A stretch of 35,050 nt of DNA from JBCBWG01 sp039817205 (GTDB taxonomy: Bacteria; Pseudomonadota; Alphaproteobacteria; Rhizobiales; Hyphomicrobiaceae): contig JBCBWG010000002.1 in assembly GCA_039817205.1 (NCBI GenBank), positions 1-35,050 on the forward strand, in the 5' to 3' direction. Positions 7,743-16,161 of the stretch are shown one piece after another; the stretch's first letter is position 1; each line of letters opens with the position of its first letter. Position numbers and translations under genes: made by a program. Below the pieces are notes generated by a model that saw only the letters and a list, made by a program, of their open reading frames with translations, did not search any database and had not been told where the DNA came from.

Positions 7743-9592
7743 CGGCCTGCGGCGTAGCCCTGCATGCCGCGCGGGTTCGCAGCGGCCGTACGCAACGGCC
7801 CCGCTTGTGATGCAGCTGAAAGACGACCCTCGCTCCAGGACTGTCCGACCTCGACCAGATGGCCTTTCGCGGCGAGCTCTTTGATCGCATCATCGCCGAG
7901 CCGATCTTCAACGACCAAAACACCTGGCCGCGCGGCTCGCGGATAAAACGACGCCGGAAAGTGTTCGCTGTGCCAGGCCGGCGCGTCGATCGCTGCCTGG
8001 AGGTTCATGCCAAACACCGCATGCTTCAGAAAAAACTGGGCGTTCCACTGGTCCTGACTGTCACCGCCCGGCGTGCCCCAGATGAGATATGGCGCACCAT
8101 CGCGCAGCGCCATCGACACCGAAAGCGTTGACCGTGGTCGCTTGCCGGGCATCAGCGCAGCCGGATTGTCTTCATCAAGCCAAAACATTTGCGCGCGCGT
8201 GCCGAGCGCAAACCCAAGCTCCGGGATCACCGGCGACGATTGCAGCCAGCCTCCGGACGGCGTCGCCGTGAACATGTTGCCTTCGCGGTCGACCACGTCG
8301 ATGTGGACCGTGTCCCCTCGAACGAGGCCGGAACGCTCACCGTTGTTCCAACCCGGAGCGCTCTCGCGATCGGTCTCAAGGCGACCCACGGTGGGTTCGC
8401 CGACGCCGATGGCTGCGCCGATATCAGCCGCAAGCGCTTGGCCGACACGAATGGCACCAACGAAGCCATCGATCGTCCCCGGTCTCAAATCGAGCGATGC
8501 TACATCCTGGTCAATCAGTTGGGCGCGCTCGGCGGCGTAGGCGGATGAGAGAAGCGTGTCGATTGGAACGGGCGTAAACTCCGGATCCGCGTAGAACGCC
8601 TCGCGGTCGGCGTAAGCGAGCTTGGCGCACTCAGTCCAGAGATGAACGAACCTCGGGTCATTCGGAGAGAGATCGGCAAGATCAAACTGCGTCATAAGCG
8701 CGAGCTGTTGCAGCATGACAGGGCCCTGGCTCCAGGGGCCGGGCTTCAAAACCTCGTAGTCACCAAATGCGAGGCGAACAGGTGCCTCGACGGTTGGCTT
8801 CCACCGGGCCATGTCATCGCCTGTCAGGACGCCCGAGTGGCATCTTCCGGTCACATCAAAATGTGGCGCACCTTGCGAAAAACCATCGATTGCCTCGGCG
8901 ACAAAACCGGAGGTCCAGACCCGCACCGCGCGTTCGATTTCTGCATCGCGCCCGCCGCCACCCGCCTCTGCTTCGGCCAGGACACGCCTATAGGTGGCGC
9001 CAAGCACCTTGTTCCGAAAGAGCGCGCCCGCGCTCGGCACATCCCCCCGTGGCAGGTAGATCTCCGCCGAACTCGTCCAATGCGTTCGGAAGAGATCGGA
9101 CACCGTTGCAATCGTCGCTGTCGCCCGCTCGACGAGAGGGAACCCGTTTTCTGCATAGCCGATCGCGGCCTCAAGGACGTCTCGAAGCCGCAAGGTCCCA
9201 TGGGTCAAAAGAACAAGCATGTAGGTCTGGAACGCGGCCGGCACCGTCGCGGCCAACAGCCCGGTCCCCGGAACGATATCGAGGCCAAGGTGATCACGGT
9301 AATGGCCAATGCTGGCACCCGCCGGGGCCGGTCCCTGGCCGCAGACGACCTCGGGGACGCCACGGCGCTGGTCAAACAGCAAAATCGGAACTTCACCGGC
9401 GGGGCCGTTTAAATGCGGTTCAACCACCTGCAACGTGAAGGCGCTGGCGACGCCCGCATCGAACGCGTTGCCACCGCGCTCCAGAACGCCCATGCCCACC
9501 GCCGTCGCAAGCCAATGCGTCGAGGCGACCACGCCGAACGTTCCGGTGATGTCCGGGCGCGTCGTGAACGGTCCCGCGTTGATGTTGGCCAT
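7739..9592 (-). CDS. Gamma-glutamyltransferase family protein
   Basis: This belongs to the gamma-glutamyltransferase (glutathione hydrolase-like) Ntn-hydrolases, made as one chain that cleaves itself into two subunits. The 617-residue protein has the large-subunit signature STHWLATAVGMGVLERGGNA near the N-terminus. The presumed processing and catalytic Thr428 lies in RGDTVHIDVVDREGN. TPGGDSQDQWN near the C-terminus fits the small subunit. No signal peptide is visible, so it is probably cytoplasmic, like YwrD-type members, unlike periplasmic Ggt. The usual oxyanion/binding loop is replaced by SGGWLQSSP, so activity on glutathione itself is uncertain. It is probably monocistronic and meets the flippase gene at a shared CTAG. 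Confidence 0.88.
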   Translation of the reverse strand: MANINAGPFTTRPDITGTFGVVASTHWLATAVGMGVLERGGNAFDAGVASAFTLQVVEPHLNGPAGEVPILLFDQRRGVPEVVCGQGPAPAGASIGHYRDHLGLDIVPGTGLLAATVPAAFQTYMLVLLTHGTLRLRDVLEAAIGYAENGFPLVERATATIATVSDLFRTHWTSSAEIYLPRGDVPSAGALFRNKVLGATYRRVLAEAEAGGGGRDAEIERAVRVWTSGFVAEAIDGFSQGAPHFDVTGRCHSGVLTGDDMARWKPTVEAPVRLAFGDYEVLKPGPWSQGPVMLQQLALMTQFDLADLSPNDPRFVHLWTECAKLAYADREAFYADPEFTPVPIDTLLSSAYAAERAQLIDQDVASLDLRPGTIDGFVGAIRVGQALAADIGAAIGVGEPTVGRLETDRESAPGWNNGERSGLVRGDTVHIDVVDREGNMFTATPSGGWLQSSPVIPELGFALGTRAQMFWLDEDNPAALMPGKRPRSTLSVSMALRDGAPYLIWGTPGGDSQDQWNAQFFLKHAVFGMNLQAAIDAPAWHSEHFPASFYPRAARPGVLVVEDRLGDDAIKELAAKGHLVEVGQSWSEGRLSAASQAGPLRTAAANPRGMQGYAAGR

Positions 9593-9675
9593 GGCTTCAG
9601 CTCCTTGCGCGCCGACAGCCTAAGCCATCGCCCGGCCAGATGGCCACCAACGCCCATCAGCTGACAGTTGGCCGG

Positions 9676-10416
9676 TCAGCGGATCGGTCGCCAGCCAGCG
9701 TTGATCGCCTCATCCTCGTCGCAGAACCAGCGCTCGCCTTTGGCGGCTGTGATTTTGGTCCGCATGTAATGCGGGCTCCAGGGCATATGATATATCCGAG
9801 CACCGCTGCGGGAAATGTTCCCTTTGATCGGGCAGCCTTCGGGCGCTTTTGTCTGACCGACGAGCCAGCGCTGTTTCCGGAACTCCCAGGCGGGAACGCA
9901 CGATCGCTTCCAAAATCCGCGCCCCGACTTCCGCGCAGCGAGCTCTTCAGCGACGTACGTCTGAGAATAGCGCACGAAGGCCCAGGCATGGCCCCGCGCC
10001 ACCAGGGCACGATTGATGTTGAGGTTGCCGACAAAACACGTTGCGAGAATGCGGTCGTAGGTATCGCGACCCAAGCTTTTGCACTGAACGGTGCGGTCAT
10101 TAATCAGCGCGACCAAGGCTGCCCGTGCCTTTTGACCCGCAGGCCAGCGCGCGCCATCGTCGGCCCGACACGCCTGTTTCAGCTCCGGCGCGTCGATCCC
10201 CTCAAGACGAATGCGCTCGCCGGCAACGATAATCGTGTCCGCATCGATTACGATGGCGGTTCCACTGCGATCAAGGCTTTGATCGGTGCTCGCACGCGGG
10301 GTGCTGGCGCTGAAAACCGAGATCCCGCTCGCAACAACAACGAGACAGACGAGTGTCAGAGGACGCGCAGAAGTTCGCAGCGCCGTGCCAACACGGTACT
10401 TTAATGACTTGTACAT
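9676..10416 (-). CDS. Secreted thermonuclease-family protein with sunset-like C-terminal domain
   Basis: The 246-residue product has an N-terminal hydrophobic segment (about 18-37) suggesting export or membrane anchoring. A staphylococcal-nuclease fold follows at about 52-175. The expected catalytic residues are visible: Asp58 and Asp60, Arg70 in RIRLEGIDAPE, Glu78, and Arg122 in DTYDR. After it comes a tail at 195-246 with CPIKGNISRSGARIYHMPW and GERWFCDEDEAINAGWR, which matches the small sunset-type domain seen at the end of several rhizobial nucleases and succinoglycan-related proteins. Cysteines in the tail may form disulfides, in line with an extracytoplasmic location. A minus-strand promoter is proposed at 10554-10582. 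Substrate and biological role are unknown. Confidence 0.87.
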   Translation of the reverse strand: MYKSLKYRVGTALRTSARPLTLVCLVVVASGISVFSASTPRASTDQSLDRSGTAIVIDADTIIVAGERIRLEGIDAPELKQACRADDGARWPAGQKARAALVALINDRTVQCKSLGRDTYDRILATCFVGNLNINRALVARGHAWAFVRYSQTYVAEELAARKSGRGFWKRSCVPAWEFRKQRWLVGQTKAPEGCPIKGNISRSGARIYHMPWSPHYMRTKITAAKGERWFCDEDEAINAGWRPIR

Positions 10417-10837
10417 TCAAACAATTTCGCTGATTCGCTTGCCGGCGACGCGGCGGAACTCGGGCGCTCCACCACTATTCGGCCGCAGCAAGCCCAAACT
10501 TGTTGATAAGCTGTGCCGACGCATCCGCGCGCCGACATCGCCTGCCGAGGCTTAATATGCTATTTTGTTGTATGATGTGCAATAAATAAAGATTGCTCCT
10601 GCCATCATGTTTGCGCCGGACGCGCCGTCGCGAACAAGGACGCGTCCAAAGGAGACCGCTTTCGAAGAGGCCGGTGACAGATCGGCCAGGGCGTGCCGCT
10701 CGTTATGCGGGGTGCTCTTCGTTCGGGCGTGCTACGGTCGACCGCGTCGCGTCAGCACACGCCAAGTCAGCACAAGGGCGCCGTGCACAGCTCCGGTCAG
10801 ACGCAGCGCCGCGAAAACTGAGAATTCGGGACATCCT
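10417..10837. other. 421-bp divergent intergenic region, nuclease / xdhC
   Basis: No secure gene is seen. The xdhC frame is open upstream to 10607, but the extra 77 residues are arginine-rich and unlike XdhC. An AT-rich patch near 10549-10595 stands out from the GC-rich surroundings and is the most likely promoter zone. Confidence 0.4.
10554..10582 (-). promoter_or_regulatory. Candidate sigma70-type promoter for the nuclease gene
   Basis: Read on the minus strand, TTGCAC (10582-10577) and CATATT (10559-10554) are separated by 17 bp. They lie about 140 bp upstream of the nuclease start, inside the AT-rich patch. The -10 box matches four of six consensus positions. Confidence 0.35.
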
Positions 10838-11917
10838 ATGAGCGACCCAACCAAACCCTTGGACAGCGACGCCGCCAAATCGGCCTTTGCAACAGCCGAG
10901 AGCTGGCGTGCCCGGGACGGTCAAGTAGCAACCGCCACCGTCATCGGGACATGGGGGTCTGCGCCAGTCCCGGTCGGCGGTCAGATGGTCGTCGCCACCA
11001 ACGGTGAATTCCACGGCTCGGTCTCGGGCGGATGTGTCGAGGGCGAGGTGCTTGCAGCAGCTGAGGACGTGTTGCACTCGGGCCGACCGGAAACGTTGAC
11101 CTTCGGCGTCAGTGACGAGACAGCGTGGGACGCGGGTCTTCCATGCGGCGGCCAGATCGAGGTGTTCGTTGAGCGCCTGGATCGCGACAGCGGTGATGCG
11201 AACTGGCTCGATCAAGCGGTGGCAGCGCAATCGGAACGAAGCGGACTTGTGATCGAAACCGATCTCGAGACGGCACAAAAGACGCTGCATGTCCGTGGCG
11301 GTGGCAAAGCCGTACCAGCCGATATCGCTCACCGCTTCCAAACCGGCAAAAGCGAACTAAAGACCCGCGACGCTGGACGGCGCTTTTATCAGGCGGTGCT
11401 GCCACCGGCCCGCGTGATCGTCGTTGGCGCAACGCATATCGCGCAGCTTTTTGCAGAGTTTGCCCGGATGACCGGATACGCGATCCATATCGTCGATCCG
11501 CGAACCGCATTTGCATCAGCCGAGCGGTTTGCAAGTGTCCCGCTTCACGCCGACTGGCCGCAAGATGCCATCCCTGCCATCGGCCTCGATGCCTACACAG
11601 CCGTTGTTGTGGTGGCGCACGTCAGCCATATCGATGACGAGGCTCTGAAGCTCGCGGTCAAATCCGACTGTTTGTATATCGGCGCACTCGGCTCGCGCAG
11701 AAACCATGAAAAGCGAACCGCTCGTCTCCTGGAGGCTGGCTGCACGCAGGACGAGATCAACCGCATTGCCTGCCCAATCGGGCTCGATATCGGAGCGCAG
11801 ACACCAGCAGAAATCGCCATCGCGATCCTTGGCGAGGTCATTCTGGCCGTGCGCGGTCCAAAGCATCGAGATCCGGAAACGGGTGCACCTGACGTCCTGC
11901 GCAAACATGCCATCTGA
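10838..11917 (+). CDS. XdhC/CoxI family molybdenum-cofactor maturation protein
   Basis: XdhC-family proteins bind molybdenum cofactor, help its sulfuration and deliver it to xanthine-dehydrogenase-type enzymes. The 359-residue product has both halves. The N-terminal XdhC_CoxI domain shows VIGTWGSAPVPVGGQMVV (35-52), SGGCVEGEV with Cys66, and LPCGGQIEV with Cys103. The C-terminal Rossmann domain starts RVIVVGATHIAQLF (192-205) and includes YIGALGSRRNHEKR near the end. The start at 10838 is the first that gives a normal N-terminus. The mocA start overlaps its end by 11 bp, so the two are surely co-transcribed. Oddly, no molybdoenzyme subunit gene lies in the window. Confidence 0.92.
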   Translation: MSDPTKPLDSDAAKSAFATAESWRARDGQVATATVIGTWGSAPVPVGGQMVVATNGEFHGSVSGGCVEGEVLAAAEDVLHSGRPETLTFGVSDETAWDAGLPCGGQIEVFVERLDRDSGDANWLDQAVAAQSERSGLVIETDLETAQKTLHVRGGGKAVPADIAHRFQTGKSELKTRDAGRRFYQAVLPPARVIVVGATHIAQLFAEFARMTGYAIHIVDPRTAFASAERFASVPLHADWPQDAIPAIGLDAYTAVVVVAHVSHIDDEALKLAVKSDCLYIGALGSRRNHEKRTARLLEAGCTQDEINRIACPIGLDIGAQTPAEIAIAILGEVILAVRGPKHRDPETGAPDVLRKHAI

Positions 11918-12593
11918 CGAGACCGACGCAGCCGCGGGCGCTAAATCCCCATCGGCGTCTGATCCCGAACGCCGTCTGCGTCTTGCCGCCATTCTACTGG
12001 CAGCGGGCGCATCGCGTCGCTTCGGCGATGACAACAAGTTGCTGACCGAGATCGACGGCAAGGCTCTCGCTCAGATCGTCGCGCACGAAGTGCGCTCAGC
12101 CCTCGACGGCGCACCGCTGATCGGCGTTGTCGCCGATGGCGAACGCGGCGCAAGTGTCGACGGTGCGCTGGCGCCTGAAGTCGACACGATCGTTCGCAAC
12201 AACGCCGCTGACGAGGGGATCGCCAGTTCGATCCGGGTTGGGCTCGCGGTGATGGACGAACGCGCGCCAAACGTCGACGGTCTCCTGATCGTCCAAGCGG
12301 ATATGCCGAACCTGACGTCTGCGTTTGTGCAGCATCTCTGTGCTGTGTTTCGCGGATCCAACGGCGATGAGATTATCGTGCCGACAACCTCCGATGGCGC
12401 GTATCGCAGCCCGATCATCTGGCCCAGAAGTCTATTTGCCGAACTGAGCAGGTTGTCAGGTGACACGGGCGGGCGGTCCATTCTGAGGAAGAATGCGCAT
12501 CGGGTCCGACCGGTGCGGGCCGAAGACGAAACCGTGTTTCTTGATATCGATACGGTCGACGATCTTCGATACTGGCGCGGCCAACGTCGCTAG
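11907..12593 (+). CDS. MocA-type nucleotidyltransferase (molybdenum cofactor cytidylyltransferase family)
   Basis: The 228-residue protein is a MobA/MocA-like NTP transferase, a family that adds CMP or GMP to molybdopterin. The nucleotide-binding loop LLAAGASRRFG with Lys44 (30-44) and the metal-binding Asp132 in VQADMPNLT are present. GDTGGRSILRKN near the C-terminus also fits MocA. It starts inside the last codons of xdhC, which argues for coupled translation and a joint role in maturing a xanthine-oxidase-family molybdoenzyme, most of which carry the cytosine dinucleotide cofactor in bacteria. Specificity for CTP is inferred from the xdhC link, not seen. Its TAG shares CTAG with the convergent dehydrogenase. 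Confidence 0.86.
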   Translation: MPSDETDAAAGAKSPSASDPERRLRLAAILLAAGASRRFGDDNKLLTEIDGKALAQIVAHEVRSALDGAPLIGVVADGERGASVDGALAPEVDTIVRNNAADEGIASSIRVGLAVMDERAPNVDGLLIVQADMPNLTSAFVQHLCAVFRGSNGDEIIVPTTSDGAYRSPIIWPRSLFAELSRLSGDTGGRSILRKNAHRVRPVRAEDETVFLDIDTVDDLRYWRGQRR

Positions 12594-13684
12594 GGCGCCA
12601 TCACGATCGCATCGATCCGGTCGGTGGCGAGACCTTGGCTCGAAGCAGCGGTGCGAATAGCCGACCACGTTCCGTCGGGGATTGGAACGCCATCGCGACG
12701 TCGGACGACGCGCGTTTGTCGCTCGGGCTCGCCAGGCGCTAAAACAGCGCCGCCGGGTTCGATCGGCTGAGCGGTCTTGTAGTAGCTCAGATATCGAGAC
12801 ACGTCGGTCGGGAAAAATCCGTCCGGATTGAGTACCTTGGGATCAACGAGAACCGAGAACATTCCATTCGCCCACACCGGCCGCTCCGGGTCCGGCGCGC
12901 CGGTTCCGGTCAGCGAGCCCCCGAGCAATTCGACCATAAACGCAAGGCCCGAACCTTTGTGATCGCCCATCGCTCGAATAGCGCCCTTGCCGTTGTGGTA
13001 GCTGCGGGGGCCGTCGGGTTCGTAATCTCCATAAAGATACCTCGGATCACCGCCGATCGTTCCGTCTTCACTGACGAGCGCGTTGTCGGGCAACGCTTTG
13101 CCACCTTGGCTCGCAACCAGCACCTTGCCTTCGGCCACCACCGACGTTGCGAAATCGAGAATGAGATGGTCGCCGTCTTCGCGCGGCACGCCACACGCAT
13201 AAGGCGCGGTTGAAAATCGCGCGCTGATCGCACCGAATGGGGCAACCAGCAGGCTTTGCGGTGCGTTCACGTGGTGGATCGAAACGAAACCTGCCTCGGC
13301 TGCCATCTCCGCCCACTCGCCGACACGGCCCACGTGACCTGCATTTTTGAGCGCCACGGCCGACAGACCATTGGTCCGGCATTTCTCAATTGCGATCGCA
13401 ATCGCCTGCGGGGCGACCACCTGACCAAATCCGTACTGGCCATCAAGCACCGAGATCACCGGTGTCTCACGAATGACTTCGACGCCGTTGCCGGGCCGGA
13501 TTGTGCGCTCGCCGATCCATTCCAAGTACCGCGGCACCCGCGCGACGCCATGGCTGTCGTGACCGGATAGGTTTGCAAGAACGAGAGATGCTGCGACTTG
13601 GCCGGCCTCGGCCTCAGCGCAACCGGCCGCCACAAACGTTTCAGCAACCAACGCCTGCAAACCGTCTGCCTCAACCACGGCCAT
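12590..13684 (-). CDS. Ldh2/malate-lactate dehydrogenase family oxidoreductase
   Basis: This 364-residue protein belongs to the NAD(P)-dependent Ldh family (malate/L-lactate/L-sulfolactate dehydrogenases), which oxidise or reduce 2-hydroxy/2-oxo acids and have a fold distinct from classical LDH. The family signature GHDSHGVARVPRY (41-53) holds the likely catalytic His45. KNAGHVGRVGEWAEMAAEAG and the glycine-rich MGDHKGSGLAFMVELLGG segment also fit. The start at 13684 follows GGGAGG by a good spacing; the open extension to 13741 is arginine-rich. Exact substrate cannot be read from sequence. It converges with mocA. Confidence 0.9.
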   Translation of the reverse strand: MAVVEADGLQALVAETFVAAGCAEAEAGQVAASLVLANLSGHDSHGVARVPRYLEWIGERTIRPGNGVEVIRETPVISVLDGQYGFGQVVAPQAIAIAIEKCRTNGLSAVALKNAGHVGRVGEWAEMAAEAGFVSIHHVNAPQSLLVAPFGAISARFSTAPYACGVPREDGDHLILDFATSVVAEGKVLVASQGGKALPDNALVSEDGTIGGDPRYLYGDYEPDGPRSYHNGKGAIRAMGDHKGSGLAFMVELLGGSLTGTGAPDPERPVWANGMFSVLVDPKVLNPDGFFPTDVSRYLSYYKTAQPIEPGGAVLAPGEPERQTRVVRRRDGVPIPDGTWSAIRTAASSQGLATDRIDAIVMAP

Positions 13685-13863
13685 GCCTTGCCTCCCTGAA
13701 AACGCTCTTGTTTTAAACGCGCGCGTCCGTTGCGCACGCACGCCTGCGCGAGCTGACCCGAACGCACACCCGCTCGCATGCTGCGCAATGTGATGGCGCT
13801 TGCCAAGGGGCGTTCGGCGACATTCGACGCGCGTTCTGCACGTGAACCGATCGGTGCGCGATG

Positions 13864-15585
13864 TCAGAAGTCGTTGAAAAAAATCTCGATCAGTTTCTCC
13901 GACCGCTCGCGTACCGTGTCAGGCGTCCAGCGTTCATACTCAGCAGCGTTCCGGGCAAGCGTAAGGTTCGAGGTTGCGCAAACATCGCGCTTGAACGGCC
14001 AATCTCGATTGGCACAACGCTGGTTCTCAGCACGCGTCAAAAGCGCGATGTTGCCGATCCGGTCAGAGTATTGGGTCACAGCTTTCATGTCGCCGAAGTC
14101 TTTCAGCCAACCCGAACCCTCCTTTGGATTGCGCGGCAGAACATGTTCACCCGTCACCCCGACGCCGTCTTTCACTCCGGGATCCCGGCCGAGCGCGCGG
14201 GACAGGCGGCGCAAAACGAGATGCGAATGCGATTTGTAGTAAAACGTGCGGCTGTCGAGGTTTTCGCGCGCCTGGGCCACGACACTGTCCGGCACGTTCA
14301 GGTATTTCAATGCGATCGGCAACGTGCTCGCATCCTCGCCCACTTCCTTCACTTCCGCCGCAAGCGCGGCAAAGGCCCGGCTCGACTTTTGCGGATCAAC
14401 GCCCGCGGTTCGATGCATCCAAGCCATCCGATCCAACTGCTTGAAAAACGCCGGAGCTGACGCACGGTCAGGTCCGCGCCACCGCAACCACGAGAGTGCT
14501 GGCGCCAACCAGTGGTCGTTGTCCAACCAGCCGAGCCCCTGCAAACTCCGGACGACAGAAGCGTCCCAGCTTGGGGGCTTATCTTGAGAGGCGCTCAGCC
14601 CCTGCGCCCTCAAGACATGATCCAGCAAATCAGCTTGTGGGCCGAGCGCCGCCTCCAGAAAATCGCAACCGGCCTGATCGAAGCGGAATTGCCGGGCAAG
14701 ATCCGTTTCGACGGGCGTCGTCCCGCGGCCGTCCCACGACGCACCAACCGCCTGGATACGGATGGCTTGCAGAAGACGGGCGAATTGCTCGGCACCAAGC
14801 AAGCCAAACGCTTCGTCCCAAAGAACACCAGCTCGGCCTTGAGCGTCAGGCTCGATGAGCGAAATCAGTGTCACCTTGGCGCAGTCACCCGCCTCGAACG
14901 GGAGGGCCGTCTCTTCCTTTGTGGCGAGCAAGGTCAACGCTTCCTGCTCGCAGTCGACGGACTGAATGACGACCAAGCAGCGATCCAAGATGAAGCCTGC
15001 AAATGTCTCAACGTCCGCGGGACCGATGCCCGCCTCTTTCAGCGTCGACGCAATCACCTGCCGGTTCATGACGATCCGCGCGCCGGGCTCGCTCAAGCGA
15101 TGCAAGGTCATGTCGCGTGCCGTATCCGAGCCGACGTCATCCAGAACCTGCGCCTGATAGACCGCGAGCAAGTGGGACTGGATTTCAAGAACCGGACGGA
15201 TGTCATCCGGTGCTGTCCCGTCCGCCATCCGCGAGAGACAAGCGGTGACACGGTCACGGGTCGCGCTCGGCGGCATCAAGTCTCGGAGGTGAGACAGGAT
15301 CAGCGACAACGTAATGAGTCGTTGCTGGCCATCGACGACACAATGCCGGTCGTCGGTCACGAGGCCCGCAGTTTTTAAGTCGCCGAGAACATAGCGATAG
15401 TCGGAGCTTCGGAAGGCGCGCAACAGGTCCGAAATCAGTCTGCGCACGCTTTCATCGCGCCAAGCGTAAGACCGTTGTGCCCAAGGAAGGACGTAGGTCG
15501 TTTCCGCGCCGAGGAGCATCGCAATCGAGACGACCTCTGCTCGCAAGTAGGTGGCAAGATCATCATCTAAACGCGCTGTGACCAA
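13864..15585 (-). CDS. DUF262/DUF1524 protein (GmrSD/SspE-like)
   Basis: The 573-residue protein combines an N-terminal DUF262 domain with a C-terminal DUF1524 domain, the fused layout of GmrSD-type modification-dependent restriction enzymes and of SspE. The DUF262 pocket is seen as Gln37, Arg38, Tyr40 and Trp42 in LPWAQRSYAW, and the ParB-like NTPase motif VVDGQQRLITL (Asp85-Arg89). The DUF1524 nuclease-like motif is GEHVLPRNP with His481, then RIGNIALLTRAEN and ANRDWPFKR with Asn512, Asn521 and Asn527. All key positions of a His-Asn-Asn type nuclease seem intact. It is a single gene with no methylase or phosphorothioation (dnd/ssp) gene nearby. It may act alone against modified phage DNA, but a housekeeping role cannot be excluded. 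Confidence 0.85.
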   Translation of the reverse strand: MVTARLDDDLATYLRAEVVSIAMLLGAETTYVLPWAQRSYAWRDESVRRLISDLLRAFRSSDYRYVLGDLKTAGLVTDDRHCVVDGQQRLITLSLILSHLRDLMPPSATRDRVTACLSRMADGTAPDDIRPVLEIQSHLLAVYQAQVLDDVGSDTARDMTLHRLSEPGARIVMNRQVIASTLKEAGIGPADVETFAGFILDRCLVVIQSVDCEQEALTLLATKEETALPFEAGDCAKVTLISLIEPDAQGRAGVLWDEAFGLLGAEQFARLLQAIRIQAVGASWDGRGTTPVETDLARQFRFDQAGCDFLEAALGPQADLLDHVLRAQGLSASQDKPPSWDASVVRSLQGLGWLDNDHWLAPALSWLRWRGPDRASAPAFFKQLDRMAWMHRTAGVDPQKSSRAFAALAAEVKEVGEDASTLPIALKYLNVPDSVVAQARENLDSRTFYYKSHSHLVLRRLSRALGRDPGVKDGVGVTGEHVLPRNPKEGSGWLKDFGDMKAVTQYSDRIGNIALLTRAENQRCANRDWPFKRDVCATSNLTLARNAAEYERWTPDTVRERSEKLIEIFFNDF

Positions 15586-15783
15586 ACCTGCCCCCTCTCC
15601 GAACTTCGCTTACCAACGAACCCGCCAAATGCCCGGTCTGCCGCGCTAACACGGTCAACCTTGCCGAACCAGCTTGAAAAAACACGGCATCTCGGGCAGA
15701 CGCCGACGACGTGCACCAAGCGGGACGACCGAGCCGCGTTCAGATCATTCGCGTCGCGAAACACCAACAAGGGCGCAAGTCAG

Positions 15784-16161
15784 ATGACAGCGACGATTTT
15801 CAAGGTTTGCTCAGATGAAGCCTGGGCGGAGGCCCTTACCACTGGAGCTTTCACAGGTTCGCCCGATGATGATCGCGATGGCTTTATTCATCTCTCAACT
15901 GCCGAACAGCTTCACGGCACGCTCGAAAAGCACTTTCGCGACGTTGATGATCTCGTGTTGATCGCCTTCGCAACGGCACCGCTTGGCGATGCCCTCAAGT
16001 GGGAGCCGTCCCGCAACAACGAGCTATTTCCGCATTACTATGGCGCGCTCCCAGTCAGTGCCGCGCTGAGCGTTGCGCCATTGCCTCTCAACGAAGATGG
16101 CATCCCGGATGCGCCGTCGGTTGCAGACCTCAACGCGATGGCCGGCGGAGGAGATGACTGA
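15784..16161 (+). CDS. DUF952 domain-containing protein
   Basis: The 125-residue product matches DUF952, a small family of unknown biochemical function. Hallmarks are DGFIHLSTAEQ (32-42), LKWEPSRNNELFPHYYGALP (71-90, with Trp73 and His84) and the preceding KVCSDEAWAEAL. The ATG at 15784 gives the normal N-terminus; the open extension to 15661 does not. Its TGA overlaps the pyrD ATG as TGATG, so the two are translated together, an arrangement common in Rhizobiales. The link to pyrD is conserved, but I know of no demonstrated role in pyrimidine synthesis. Confidence 0.9.
   Translation: MTATIFKVCSDEAWAEALTTGAFTGSPDDDRDGFIHLSTAEQLHGTLEKHFRDVDDLVLIAFATAPLGDALKWEPSRNNELFPHYYGALPVSAALSVAPLPLNEDGIPDAPSVADLNAMAGGGDD

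Noticed and set aside
8642..9412. Plus-strand frame of 256 codons inside the gamma-glutamyltransferase gene
   Set aside because: It lies wholly antisense to a clear enzyme gene, with an unstructured, Arg/His-rich translation.
10607..10837. 77-residue N-terminal extension of XdhC
   Set aside because: The stretch is Arg-rich and unlike the family; the ATG at 10838 gives a normal start.
14512..15378. Plus-strand frame of 288 codons inside the DUF262 gene
   Set aside because: Antisense to the conserved DGQQR-bearing frame; no family pattern in its own translation.
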